Assembly (NCBI GenBank): GCA_000729835.1
Contig: JFHB01000130.1
Coordinates: 1 to 64,000, forward strand
Source: Atkinsonella hypoxylon
Lineage: Eukaryota; Ascomycota; Sordariomycetes; Hypocreales; Clavicipitaceae
Direction of reading: 5' to 3'
DNA length: 64,000 bases
Shown piece after piece: positions 1-13,800 of this stretch. The notes beneath the pieces are model-generated. The model saw only the letters and a program-made list of their open reading frames with translations, searched no databases and had not been told where the DNA came from. Position numbers and translations under genes: made by a program. Every line of letters starts with the position of its first letter. The first letter of the stretch is position 1.

Positions 1-3000
1 TTTTTTTAAAAATTTTTAAAAATACCTAAGAATTTAGCTACTTTAGCCTTTAGTGTAAGTGCTCTACCCCCTTACTAATACCTTTACTAACTTAGTTCTA
101 GCTTAATGCTATCTATAACTAGCTATACTAGCTATATATTTCCTATACCTATAACCCTACTATTTAGTGTTACTACTAGTAGAGTAGATTCTACTTCTTC
201 TCTATAATAGTTCTAGCTCTAACCTAATATTATAGGTACTAGTAGTTTATATTTTAGCTATATATCTTAACGTTATTATTGTACTTCTATAAGTACCTTT
301 AGTCTTAAGTTAAGCCCCCTTTACTAACGCTTTAGTAGCTAAAGTAGTCTTTAGTTTATTAGAATAAAATTTAAGTATTACTTAACTTTTAAGCTAAGTT
401 TACTAAAGGTAGTAAAGAAGTAGTAAAGTTTCTTTTTAGTTCTAGGTATAATCTATTGCTAACTTTAGTAGGTTTTAGCTTATAAATATAAGGCTGTTTA
501 AGAAGTAGCTAAGTATACTATTAGTAATCCTTTAGTCCCTTTAGCTTTATTTTATACCTTTACTACTACTACTCTAGCTCTATATTAGCACTATAATATA
601 ATAGAAGTAAAAAAGAGAATTACTAACGCTCTTAAAGGTATTCTATAGAAGCTATAGCGCTAAACTATTATTATAGTAAGCTTAGCTTAAGCTCTAAAGC
701 ATAAGGCAACTAACTAAAGAGAACTAGCAGCTAAATAAGCCTCTTTAGGTTTTACTCTAAAGGCAGTATAAAAATAGTTATACTATAAGATAAATAAAAC
801 TATACCTTTACTATATATTTATTCTAATTCTATACTATATCTATATATATTTTACCTTATAATATATCTTAGCTTATATATAGATTACACTTAAGACTAT
901 TCCTTAAGTTAGTTTACTAGTAAAGTAGTAGCTTAGTGCTCTTTATTTAGTCTTTAAAGTATAGTTTATTTCTCTTCTCTTTATCTCTTTAGAGCTATTC
1001 TGCTAAGTAGAATTACAAGAGTTAGCCTATATTAAGGACCTATTTAACTAGTATAGCTACTAGCTCTAGAGCGTTAAAGGCTGCTTTAATATCTCTAGAG
1101 TTCTTTAGTAGAAGTAGAGTACTACTGTTTAGTCTAAGGTAGTTATATAGTAGGTATATAATAATTAGGTAATAGATATCCTTATTGCTACTCTTACAGT
1201 AGTATAGAGGCATTAGTATATTAAGTATATTATAACTATATAAAAAGAGGTTTAAGCCTATCTTCTTAGTGTATAATTAAGTAAAGTTAGCTAACTTATA
1301 CTTAGTTAAGTTCTAGTGTAGCTTAAGGGCCTTTTTTATAGTCTTAAAGTTAAAGAGGTTTTCTACTAAAACTAGCCTATAGCAGCTATATACTGCTTCT
1401 ATTTATTCTATTAGCTATCTTTTCTTTTATTCTATCTTTAGTTTTAGTTTAGTAAATAGATTTTCTCTTTAGCCTAAAGTATTACTACTTAAGGCTTAAA
1501 AGGTATATCTCTACCTATATAGCCTTAAGCGTTAGAGCTAAGTAGCTACTAAAGTATATACTTAGTATATTTAGTCTACTATACTGTTCTATTTAATTCT
1601 TTCCCTAAATTTATAAGCTCTATAGTTTAAGTAGAGATCTAAGGGAAGAATTACTGCCTCTATCTTAGCTAGAGCCTATAGAGTAGCTTTATAGGCTTTA
1701 AGGACTCTATATAGATAAGTAAGCTATTCTTTAATAAGAGCTTTAGCTATACTATATAGTTTCTCTTTACTTTAGGTTAAAGTATAGTATATATTTACTC
1801 TATAGATAACTATATTCTAGATAACTTATATATATATTAGTTAGGCTTCTTTAAACTAATATCTTTACATTAAGGCTACTAGTATAGTAAGAGTAAGCTA
1901 CTACTACTTTAGCTTTACCTTAACCTTAGCTAAGTAAGCTTTCTATTATAGTTTTCTAAAGATCTATACACTAAGGAACCTTACTAACTATATAGACTAA
2001 ATTATTGTAGTATTAAGCTAAACTAGTGTTATATTTGCTCTATAGCCTCTAGTAAAGTGTAAAAGCTTACTCTTTATTAAGTTAAATTAAAGGCTAAACT
2101 CTTTTAACTACTCTTTATAGATTGCTTAAGTACACTTAAGCTGCTTTTAGGTCTTTACTATACTTTTTCTATATATAATAATATTAGTATTATTAAAGAA
2201 CTTTAGTGTAATAGTAGTATTTACTTCTTTAAGTTTTTTATATAGAGGTATAATATATAGTAAAAAAAGAATAAAGAAGATAGAGAACCTCTATAGTACC
2301 TCTATAGGTATAGCTAGCTTCTTTATTGTTTTTTTAGTAAAGTAGAGGTATATTAACCTTAAGGTAGTAAAGCTATAGACCTAGGCTGCTATTTAGTTTA
2401 GAAGTTCTATTTAAACTAGTATATAGACTAGTTTAATGTAGCTAACTATATTAAAGGCTATAGAGATATTTAGCTATAATAGTAAAGTAGTTCTACTATA
2501 GTATTAAGCTATATAAATAACCTCTATAAGTATACTAAAGGCTACTTTAGTAAACCTATTTACTCTATTGCCTATCTAAAGCTCTAGTAAGAGCAACCTC
2601 TCCTTAGTAGTATAGGTAAGCTACTATACTACTACTACTTTTAGTACTTTCTTTATAATATTAAGTAGAGAGATAGGTCTTTACTCTTCTGCCTTTTAGA
2701 GGTCTTTTAGGAGCTTTTTAGGCTTCTTAAGTACTATAACTCTTACTTTTTAGAAGGAGGCTAAGTAGTAGCTAAGCTAGCAGCTAGCATTAAGTAAGTG
2801 TATTAAGACCTTCCTTATAGGCAGCCTATAGGCTTTTAGGAAGCTAGCTAGTATCTTATTGTTTTCTAGTGCCTTTTAGCTTACTATATTATATAGTATA
2901 TTCTTTATATTGTCTTCTGTAAAGTAGTTCTTTAGTAGAAATAGAGCAGCATTAAGATAGAGAAATTGTAGATCTAAGATATTAGTTAAGTTAGCCTTAA

Positions 3001-5766
3001 ACTCTAGGAAGAATCTCTTAGTAAAGGCAGTAGCTTTCTCTATATATATTATAGCTGCAACTATAGTGCTGTTTACTGTATAAACTAGCGTTAATACCTA
3101 GTTAGTTTCTAGAGAGAGGCTGCTATATAACTTAGCCTATCTTTTAAGGCTTTAGAGGTTGCTGTAGTAAGATTTAGCTCTATTAATAGTATTTCTTTAG
3201 GCTTTTCTCTATTTCTCTTTTATAACTTAGTCTTAAGACACTACTACCTTAGTAGTAAGCTGCTAGTTATTATTAGTTCTACTAGTGCACTACTATTTTA
3301 AAGCTATATTAGCTTCTCTTTTTGCCTTATAGGCTTATTAATTCTACTATAGTAGCTATCTAAAGGCGCTCTAGGGCTTCTTTAGAGCTATAATATTTAT
3401 AATTACTTAGAGTTAGTCTATTAGCTACTATATATAGGCGTTAATTTTAGCGTAGGTCTATATAGGTGCTGTAGTGTAACTAGCTTAAAGGCAGTTATTT
3501 ACTTTAGCCTAAATAATATCTTTATCTATAAAGAACTATAGATATATTACTAGCCTATTATCTTTAGAGCCTAGGTTTAACTTAACTCTAACTATTTATA
3601 GTATATAGTTAAAGCTAGCTAGAGAGGCTAAGCTAATATATTTAATCTCTAGGTTATAGGTTGCTTAAGTATAGTCTATTATACTATTCCTTTTTCTTTA
3701 TACTCTTTAGGTAATCTTACTTTAAAGTGTAGTAAGGCTAAGCTACTACTATATTGTAAATGTAAGTATAGTGTTATAGCTTAGTAACGTTCTATTTACC
3801 TTATTCTACATTAAGTAGTGCTAGTTAAAGTTACCTATAAAGACGCTCTAGAACCTAAAGTAAGCTAAGCTAAGGTTAGTAAAGGAGGTAGCTTAATCTC
3901 TCTTATATAGCAGTAAGTAAATAGAGTAAATCTTAGTGCTTTCTAATTAAACACTACACTAGTTTACTTTATTCTAGGCTGCCTACTTCTTAGAACTATA
4001 CTATCTATTAATATATACTGCTGTACAGCCTCTATATACTGCTAGTTAGAACTATTCTAAGCTTAGGTTAAGAGAAAACTAGCTAGTTCTAGCTAGTTTC
4101 TATAGCGCTACTATATCTATATTATTCTAGTAGGTTAAAGCTAGCTATATTAGCGTTAATCTCTTCTATATATTCTAGTATATAACTGTTAATATATAGA
4201 GTTTAGAGCTAAGAATAAGGGCGTAGTAGTATTAGTCTAAAGTATACTAGCCTTAGCCTATTAGCTTAAAAAGAGCGTAATACTTTAGCTAAAGGGGTAT
4301 AATAAAGATATTAGCTTATTCTTACTTCCTAAAGGTCTTTTAGGCTTTCTTTTTCTTAAAGAGGCCTCTTAGAATAGCAATCTACTAGCTTAGTGCCTAT
4401 AGCTATAGTTTAGCTCTAAAGTAAGCTACTTATAGTTAGTAAACTTAAAGGGCCTATTGCTATATACTTCTTTTACTTTATTCTAATGTTCCTTAGCTAC
4501 TAAATAGAGGCAGAACTAGGCTAAATAGGCTCTATAGCAGTTAAAGCACTATTTTTATATATAACTCTATTTAGTTAAGTATATATTTTCTTTATCTTTA
4601 TATTAGCTAGCACTATAGTAGCTGCACTAAGGGGTCTTCTTATAGAATCTTACAATATAGTTAAACCTATAGCAGCAAAAGTATTATTTAAGGTAGAGTG
4701 CTTTATTATATAGTTTAACTTTAAATATCTTAGCTATATAAATAGCTTCTACTTAGTATAAGTAGTTAGCTACCTCTATACTATTTAGTTTAATAATTAA
4801 GGGGGCTTTTATTGTAGTTCCCTTTAGTTTCTAAACTATTACTTTAGTAATACCTAAGCTATTTTCTATTTTTAGGTTTTATATAATTTTTTCTCTTATA
4901 ATTCCTATAGTATAGTAAGTTAGGAAATTCTTAATAATAATACTATAGATTTTACGCTAAAGGGTTACTCTTTAGCTAAAGAAAGCTTTAAGCTATTTCT
5001 ATTTCTCTTTATATAGTTTAGCTATCTCTTTAAATATAATAACTATATCTTTACTATATAAGTGTCTTACTGCTACAGTAGTGCTTTACTTAGTAGTGTA
5101 GTTAACTACTTTAACTATCTTAGTTAAGCTTTTATTTTTTAAGGGCTTAGGGATTATATCTTCTTAAATAATTATTTTATAGTGCTATTATAGAAGGACT
5201 AAAAGAGTGCTTAAGCAGCTAGTAGTTATAGTTATTGCTAGTGTTATATTATAGGCTATAACGTTTACTTAGGTTAAATTCCCTCTAGCGCTAGCCTAAA
5301 GGGTCTTTTTAACTGCTTTTTTAACTACTCTTTTAAGGTTTTTAGTTGTAACTAGTATTAATAGGTTATAGGCAGTAGCGTGCCTAAACCTAGCTTTTTC
5401 TGTATTATATACTTTTAGTAGCACTTTCTATATATCTAGAAGCGCTATAGCTAGAATAATTCTAGCGATCTCTAGGTAGAACTCTTATAGGTAATTTAGC
5501 ACTTAGTTCCTTCCTTAAGGCAACTTAGTATTAAGCTACTTCTCTATAGTAAAGGCTTTTATGCCTACTTAGAGGTAATAGTAGCTCTAGGTAAGCTCTC
5601 TTTTCTCTTTATTAACTACTATTAGAACTACTTCCTCTACGCTAGCGCTCTAGGAGCAATGCGCTATTATAGGGGGGCCTAGACGGGCTTAGTAAATGTT
5701 TTTATTAAAGTTTAGTCGATTTTAGGGCTGGTTCCGCGTTGCTGTTAGGGTGCAGGCGAAAAACTC
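1..5766 (-). mobile_element. Tad-like LINE retrotransposon, RIP-degraded, copy 1 (3' end outside window)
   Basis: This AT-rich copy matches 11,805-17,570 base for base in register: the coordinate difference is 11,804 at both ends, so there is no net insertion or deletion over 5.7 kb. On the minus strand, ignoring TAG and TAA stops that derive from CAG and CAA, the parts of a non-LTR retrotransposon can be read in order. An endonuclease motif reads VFIGNFN near 3,810-3,850, where the family has GDFN. A reverse transcriptase stretch reads GSLSSLFFFLLYIIPLYK near 2,240-2,310, and the catalytic box reads FNNTNII near 2,165-2,210, where the family has an Asp-Asp pair. The 5' end (around 5,700-5,766) keeps near-normal base composition. 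The 3' end lies beyond the left edge. It cannot be active. Family (Tad clade) is inferred from motif style and the fungal host. Confidence 0.85.
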
Positions 5767-8084
5767 AATCTTCCTTTCTATTTAAGGATTTATTATATAA
5801 ATAGATAGTGTTCTATATTTATTTATATTTAATAAAGGTTTATTCTAATATATATAGCTATTCTATTTACTATTTAAAATATTTAGTAAGTTTAATTCTC
5901 TATTCTTAAAAGCTTTATTTTTTAAGGATCAAGTTTCTTATATATTATTATCTTTATCTAGTAGCTTATCTCCCTCTATATCTCTAATATAATAACATTA
6001 TAACAATAATTCTATAGATTTCTATATCTATATTCTATAATATACTTAATCCTAGGTAATATTCTATTTATCTAGAATATATTTAAGGATGTTATAAGAA
6101 GAGTAAGAATTAATAGTATATATTTTATTCTATAGTTTAGTCTATTTAATAAAACTATTTTAGCGCAGTTACTAAGAAATTAAAGCTATTAATTGTTCTT
6201 TTAAAAATATACCTAAATTTAATTTAATGTTATATCTATTTATATTATTTAATCTATTGTTATCTCTAATTTATTCTTTCTATTGTATTAAGATATTATT
6301 GCTAGTAGCTCTATTTAGTTTAATATAGTAGTCTTTAATTATTTATAGAAGAGCGCTATCCTTATTGTCTATAGTATTTAGTTTTTTAAGATAATATAAT
6401 ATTAAGAAATTTATTTATTTATATCTTATACTAGCTTTTCTACTTCTTTTAATATTTCTTAATCTCCTATAATATACTTAACCTTACCTTAGTCTATATT
6501 ATTATAGAATAAAGCTAGTATTTATGCTAGAATCTATTAAAATAGATCTAAATAAGGGTAGATTAAAAGTATTTAAGTAACTTCTTTAGTGCTAGTAATA
6601 GTTAACTTATCTTAACTATAATATTTAACAGCATTTATACATTAAAGCTATAACTTACCTAGAAGAACCTTTTAATTTTATTAATTAAGTATAACAAAAA
6701 ATTTTACTAATGCTAAAACTCCTTTAATAACTACTTAGAGATATATATAAGATATAATAGGTTAAATAGTATTATTTACTATATAAATAGATTGTTGTTC
6801 TCTAAGTTACACTATAGGAAATTTGTATTTCTAAATATAGTTTTAGCTTACTAAGTTTACTATTAATTCTCTATTTAATAAAATAGAGCTATACTCTATT
6901 CCCTTAATATAAGCTATAATATACCCTAAAGTTATAGTAATTTATCTATTTAGTTTAGCAATATTATTATAAATTACTACTTTATTTACTAGTTTAACTT
7001 AAGCGAACTCTAGCTCTAGAACCTTTTAGTATAATGCTATAAGATTAGTAATAATTAATTTTGCTGTATTACTCTTAAGGCATTAACAATATTATATAAG
7101 ATATTCTATTTACTATTAAATAATTAGAGCTAGTTGTAAAAGTTGTAAAATACTAATAGAAACTGTAGTATTATATAATTATTTATCTAGATTAAAGGCT
7201 AGTACCTAGTATTCCTTAGTTATATAAATTTTCTCTAACTCTAGCTATTTCTTAACTAGTAGTTTTAAAGCAATTTTCTGTCCCTATATATAAGGTTCTA
7301 TTGTAGAAATTTCTAAAGCTATCTAAATTTCTAGAGTTCTATAAGGAGAGTATAGAATAGAGGTTCCTAAGATTTACTCTAAATGCAGCTATAAAGATAG
7401 TAATATATACTAGAATTCCTCTAGAGAAATTTTTTATAAAGGTTATATAGATTAAGAATAAAGATAAAAAGAATAATTAATAGTTTCCTTTAAATCTAAT
7501 ATTTTCTTAATATATATCTAGATATTCTTATTAAACTTAACTTATAGTTTCTAGAATAGTTAAATAATTTATTTTTTAGGACCTTTTATGTTTAAAAGTA
7601 GTATTTATTTTCTATTTTTATCTCTAAATACTATAAGTACTCTTCCTAGACTAGTGTTTAAAACCTCTTTATAGGTAGAGGAATAGTAATTTAGGTGTTT
7701 AATATAATATATCTTATAGAAAGAGAGTTTACTATATCTTAGGATAAATACTAATAAAAAGGGAGTATATCTATACAATAGAATTACTCTAATATCTCTT
7801 ATATCTTCTATATAATTTAATTGTTATATTTTTAATTCTAATTCCTAATATCTATTGCGTTTTATTTAAGGTTTATTGTAAAACTATTGTTCTCTCCTTT
7901 ATTTAAAAATTTTAGGAGAATACTTATCTTTATTATAACAATTATATTCTATATATCTCTATTTACTATATAAGAAACACTAGAAATAATCTAGATCTTT
8001 TAAAGTATTACTTCTTATATTAGCATAAGTTAATAGATAGTTTTAATCTTACTAGTAACTATTAGCAGCAATATATCTTAGTTA
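5767..8084 (-). mobile_element. Left part of an older RIP-degraded retroelement (gag zinc knuckle)
   Basis: This AT-rich stretch has no open frame but, read on the minus strand with RIP-type stops ignored, shows a CCHC zinc-knuckle pattern at 7,938-7,979: Cys-x2-Cys-x4-His-x4-Cys spacing, where the second Cys and the His now read Tyr (TAT), as expected from TGT or CAT after mutation. It continues the gag-like frame found at 21,400-22,000 once the Copia element between them is removed. The rest towards 5,767 should hold protease and polymerase, but I could not recognise them. The left limit is set by the 5' end of LINE copy 1. Gypsy-type is likely but unproven. Confidence 0.5.
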
Positions 8085-8089
8085 ACTAT
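8085..8089. repeat. Target-site duplication of the Copia element, left copy
   Basis: The five bases ACTAT directly precede the TG terminus of the left LTR and recur directly after the CA terminus of the right LTR at 21,138-21,142. Five bases is the usual duplication for this class of integrase. It ties the two LTRs to a single insertion event. Confidence 0.85.
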
Positions 8090-8404
8090 TGTCGGGAGAC
8101 CAAGGGTCAAATTTATACTCCTTCGAGTCGGCCCTACGACCAGTTCACTAGTGCACTAGTATTTACATTAAAGAGGTTTAAATTCAGTTATCTAGGAGTT
8201 ATATCTAACTAGCAAAAGAGGCTACATTATATACCCCGTTAGATGCCTTATATGCCTTAAGCATAGTGTTGTGCTAAGGGGGAATTAAGGGGTATTAGCA
8301 ACCCTAATGTAAGTAGAAACTAATATACAGATGCAACTAATTAGCAGTTGTATCTACCTATATAGGCGCTAGAATTGCATAATAGAGTTATAACGATTTT
8401 AACA
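8090..8404 (-). repeat. Left LTR (3' LTR of the minus-strand Copia element)
   Basis: 315 bp, beginning TGTCGGGAGACCAAGGG and ending AACA on the plus strand. It matches the right LTR over its full length with no gaps. Its outer (left) half keeps the unmutated bases while its inner half carries T and A where the partner has C and G. Confidence 0.9.
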
Positions 8405-9429
8405 CTAGTAGTCTCTCTTTTTATTGTGCTAGTAGAATAACTCTAATAGTTATAGTAATAATAAAGTAGATTAAAGGAATAAACAACAATAAATCTAATA
8501 TCTTTCTACATTAATTTATAGGTCTCTTTACCTAGCTTTCTACCTATATATTAGCTTTATTGTTGTTAATAAAGGATTTAAGAGTTTTATTTAGCGTTAC
8601 TTTTGTTATTAAATTAGCAATATTATCTTTACCGTTAATCTAACAGATTTTGTTAATTTTGCACCTTTTATATAATTAATGTAGCGCTATAATATTAATT
8701 ATTAATCTCTTTTCCTTTATTGTACTAAGCTTTATAAGGCATTTATACAATAAGAATAAATCTGTATAGACTATAAGTAGAATTAGCAGTATCTATAGCT
8801 GCTTTATTACTATATTTAATGTAGTGCTAATAGTATACAATACATCTACGCCTTGCACTATACTGTATAGCTCTAATGTAAGTGCGCTCCTTATAACTCT
8901 CTTGCTTTTAACGGAGCTATATATAATAATATTGCCTTTTATTATAAATTTAGCGTTCTCTTTATAAGCTTCTTTATTGCCTAGAATAATTATATATTCT
9001 ATTTAGAAGCTTAAATCTTTATTATTTATAAAGAATCTATTAATAAATATATATAATTTAGTAAAGAGAAGGTCTATTAAGATATATTATAATCTATAGG
9101 TTTAGTTGTTAATCTGCTATTAAAGCCTCTTATTTAGTTGCTTAATATCGTTAATTGTAATATCTTACTGTTATATAGCAACAGAAAGGTTAAATATAGC
9201 TTCTAGTTAATAGATTGTAGTAATATATATACTGTAGACTTATTGCTTAATGTACTATTGTTTTATTAAATCTATATTAACACTAGTAGTATTAATAGGT
9301 TAAATTCTCTTGCTTTAACCTTTCTAGTGAAGAGTTAAAGTGCTATTATTAGATTTAGTTAATATATATCTATTAAAAATTAGTAGCGTTTCTACTATTA
9401 AGCTCTACTTTAGCTTTACAGTAAAATTA

Positions 9430-10250
9430 GCTTTCTGCAGTTTAGATTCCTTATAGTTAAAGAAGGTTCTATTGCTTAATCCTAATGTATTATTAGTCTA
9501 TATTCTAACAATTCTAAAGCAGTTATTGTTATTTAATATTAGTAAGTAGGGGTTATATATTAATATAACTATACTTAAGTTATTATAGTAGTAGTAAAAG
9601 TATATAAACTATTAATATATACCTGCTTTAGCGATTCTATATAGAGGCTTAATTACTTCTATTACTGTATTGTAGAGATATAGGTGTTTAATTTAGTTAG
9701 AAAGTTATGCAATAATTAATCTATTTAAATTAGTGTTAAATTGTATATAAGCCTATATAATATTGTAGATCTATAAGACAATATTGCGTTTTTAGAGAGA
9801 TAGAGCTAGTGCTATAATTAGGCATTAACTAGCTTATTAGATCGTTAGGGATTGCGTTAAAATTAATAATTTATTGCTGTTGTTATATCCTTAAATAACT
9901 AGTCTTAACTTCTTGTACAGTAATATAGTTTCTTTTCCTTTAACTTCTTAAACTATATAAGATTTAAAGATATAGCTGTTATATATAGTAGAGTTAAATT
10001 TAATAAATTAGAAGATATCTTTAGCTAATAGTGCATTAATTTTAGCTTAGTTAAATGCTTTAAATAGAGCACCTTTTGCTGTAATCTTATTGTTTTTCCT
10101 TAGTTATATAGCTAAGTTATAGTCTATTGTTTCTTTTGTAGAAAGGAAAGTTTTATTGCTAAATTTATATAGCAATATATAAGTAGAATTAATATTACTA
10201 CTAGGATTAAGATTATAAGGACTACTAGCAGTTAGGCTAAAAACAGTAAT
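9430..10250 (-). pseudogene. Copia reverse transcriptase relic
   Basis: Minus-strand reading gives a recognisable Ty1/Copia polymerase: VIEVIKPLYRIAKAG near 9,620-9,665, then a metal-binding box TNNT near 9,484-9,495 where the fungal Copia family has Asp-Asp. Further upstream, 10,260-10,480 is the serine- and lysine-rich linker that separates integrase from polymerase; a 70-codon open frame on the plus strand there is only its shadow. Glu and Asp codons have become Lys and Asn throughout, as C-to-T change on the other strand predicts. Confidence 0.85.
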
Positions 10251-10863
10251 ATATCTATTTAGTTTATTGTTAGAAGTAAAGGAATTTTGTGTAGAATTAA
10301 TTAGAATAGAAAGAGAGTTCTTTCTTAGTCTTCTAGAACCTCTTTTCTATATTAGGTTTAGATTAATTAGTTACTTTACCTTTAGAGATCTTTCTTTTTT
10401 CTTTAGTAGAGTAGAATTACTTTTAGGTAGAGATTCTATATTGCTTTTATTAGGTGTAACGTTAGAAACAGCAGAATAATTGTTAAATTTATTGTTATTA
10501 TAGTAGTAGAGTTTTATAATAGTTATATAAAAACAAATAGAGCTATAAGGTATTTATATAGTGTATTCCTTGCTATCTATAGTAAGCAGCTTATAGAGGC
10601 CTTACTAACCTTCTTTTTTACGCTATATATACACTTCTAACTGCAGAGGCAGTAAATATATAGGTGTTGTATTTAGGCTGTTGTAAGAGGCAAGAGTATT
10701 GTAAATTTACCTTTATGCTAAGCACTTTTAGGCTTTATTAGTAGCTTTACGTAAAATTAAAGCTTATTGTATTACAAAAAGGCTTAAAGGTAAATTATTT
10801 ATTATATAGAGGTAGGCACTAAACACTAGCAATATAGATATAAAACTGTTAAGTTTAGCAGAA

Positions 10864-10878
10864 TTATTAATAGCTTTA
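10864..10878. repeat. Target-site duplication of nested LINE, left copy
   Basis: TTATTAATAGCTTTA, 15 bp, identical to 17,601-17,615. Joining the two sides through one copy restores a continuous integrase reading frame, which proves the insertion point. Confidence 0.9.
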
Positions 10879-13800
10879 TTATTATTAAATTACGCTAGAA
10901 AGCTAGAACCCCTGCTTAGTTACTAATCCACCGTGGAAAAACCCTATAGCAGGGAGGAAAACCCTAGTACTTCTATAATAAATGCTGCTGTAGGGCCTAA
11001 GTAGCCCTAGTAAGGTCTCTATTATAAACAGTAGGTGCTTTACTGCGCTAGGCTAATAGCTATAGCAGTGTTGCTAGATATATATATATACGCCTATATA
11101 TATATTTAAGTAGTAAGAGAGAGGGGAGAGAGAGAGAGAAGAGAAGTAAAGAGCCTTTAGCTCTACTATACTAGTAGCGCCTTAGTACTACCTAGTGGCT
11201 CTTACTGTTGCCTTACTTACTATTAGCTACTATATAGTTATATACATTATTAACTAGTTAGGTTAAGCAGAAGTAAGAACGCCTAGGCTAGTTATAACCT
11301 AGTACTAGTAAGCCTAATTTACTTACGCCCCTAGAACTGCTATATTAAGCAGAAGGTAAGTTATAGCCTCTCTATAAGTAAGTTAAAGTGTATATACTAT
11401 AAGCCCTTAGGGTTATAGTTTAGTGCTATACTAGTTTCTATTTACCTATAGAGTATAGGCTAGATTTAACCTTACTTACTAAAGTAAGCTAGCTATAACT
11501 ATAAGTAAAGAGAGCTCCTTTAGGTTTATATTCTCTTCCTTTTCTTCTTCTTCTTTTAAGCCTCTCTCTTTATATATTTCTTCTAAATTCCCTTAAGCTA
11601 AGCCTTTAGCTAGTCTCTATATAGTAGCACTATATAGCTATAAGCTAAATGCTTCTCTTTTTTATTAAATTTTTTACTGATTTTTTCTATATTATATAGA
11701 AATAGCTTCTTAACTCTACCTCTTTACTACCTCTATAAGTTCTTTACTTTATCTTTATTCTTTATCTATTTTAACTTAAGTTAAAGAATAATTTTTATTA
11801 AATTTTTTTTAAAAAATTTTTAAAAATACCTAAGAATTTAGCTGCTTTAGCCCTTAGTATAAGTACTTTACCCTTTTGCTAATACCTTTACTAACCTAGT
11901 TCTAGCTTAGTGCTATTTATAACTAGCTATATTAGCTATATATTTTCTATATCTATAACTCTACTATTTAGTGTTGCTATTAGTAGAGTAAGTTCTACTC
12001 TTTCTCTATAATAGTTTTAGCTCTAACTTAATATTATAGATACTAATAGTTTATATTTTAGCTATATATTTTAACGTTATTATTGCGCTTCTATAAGTAC
12101 CCTTAGTTCTAGGTTAAGCCCTTTTTGCTAACGCTTTAGCAGCTAGAGTAGTTCTTAGTTTACTAAAATAAAATTTAAGTATTACTTAACTTTTAGGCTA
12201 AGTTTACTAAAGGTAGTAAAGAAGTAGTAAGGTCTTTCTTTAGTTTTAGGTATAACTTATTGCTAACTCTAGTAGGTTTTAGCTTATAAATATAAGGCTA
12301 TTTAGAAAGCAGTTAAGCGTACTATTAATAACTCCTTAGCCTCTTTAGCTCTATTTTATGCCTTTACTACTGCTGCTTTAGCTCTATACTAGCACTATAA
12401 TATAATAGAAGTAAAGAAAAGAATTGCTAATGCTCTTAAGGGCATTCTATAGAAGCTATAGCGCTAAACTATTATTATAGTAAGCTTAGCCTAGGCCCTA
12501 AAGCGTAAAGCAACTAACTAAGGAGAACTAGTAGCTAAATAAGCCTCTTTAGGTTTTACTCTAGAGGCAGTATAAAAATAGTTATACTATAAGATAAATA
12601 AAACTATACCTTTACTATATATTTATTTTAATTCTATACTATATCTATATATATTCTGCCTTATAATATATCTTAGCTTATATATAGGTTACACTTAAGG
12701 CTATTACCTAGATTAGTTTATTAGTAAAGTAGTAGCTTAATACTCTCTATTTAGTTCTTAAAGTGTAGTTTATCTTTTTTCTCTTTATCTCTTTAAAGCT
12801 ATTCTACTAGATAGAATTACAAAAGTTAGCCTATATTAAGGACCTATCTAACTAGTGTAACTACTAGCTTTAAGGCGTTAAAGGCTACTCTAATATCTCT
12901 AGAGTTCCTTAGTAGAAGTAAAGTGCTACTATTTAGTTTAAGGTAGTTATATAGTAGGTATATAATAATTAAGTAATAAATATCCTTATTATTACTCTTA
13001 CAGTAGTATAGAGGTATTAGTATATTAGGTATATTATAACTATATAAAAAGAGGTTTAAGTTTATTTTCTTAGTGTATAATTAAGTAAAAACAGCTAACT
13101 TATATTTAGTTAGGTTCTAGTGTAGCTTAAGGGCCTTTTTTATAGTCTTAAAGTTAAAAAGGTTTTTTACTAGAACTAGCCTATAGTAGCTATACACTAC
13201 TTTTATTTATTCTACTAGCTATTTTTTCTTCTATTCTATCTTTAGTTCTAGTTTAGTAAATAGGTTTTCTCCTTAGCCTAAAGCGTTACTACTTAGAGCT
13301 TAAAAGGTATATTTCTACCTATATAGCTTTAAGCGTTAAAGCTAAGCAGCTACTAGAGTATATACCTAGTATATTTAGTTTACTATACTATTCTATTTAA
13401 TTCTTTTCTTAAATTTATAGGCTCTATAGTTTAAGTAGAGGTTTAAGAAGAGAATTACTACCTCTATCTTAGCTAAGGCCTATAGAGTAGCCTTATAGGC
13501 TCTAAGGACTTTATATAAGTAAATAAGCTATTCTTTAATAAAAGCTTTAGCTATACTATATAGTTTTCTCTTACTTTAGGTTAAAGTATAGTATATACTT
13601 ACTCTATAGGTAACTATATTTTAAATAACTTATATATATATTAGTTAAGCTTCCTTAAACTAATATCTTTACGTTAAAGCTACTAATATAGTAAGAGTAA
13701 GCTACTACTACTTTAGCTTTACTTTAACCTTAGCTAAATAGGCTTTCTATTATAGTTTTCTAGAGATCTATATACTAAGGAACCTTACTAACTATATAGG

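Noticed and set aside
10267..10479. A 70-codon plus-strand open frame inside the AT-rich block
   Set aside because: It is antisense to the Ser/Lys-rich linker of the Copia polyprotein, whose minus-strand reading fits the family on both sides.
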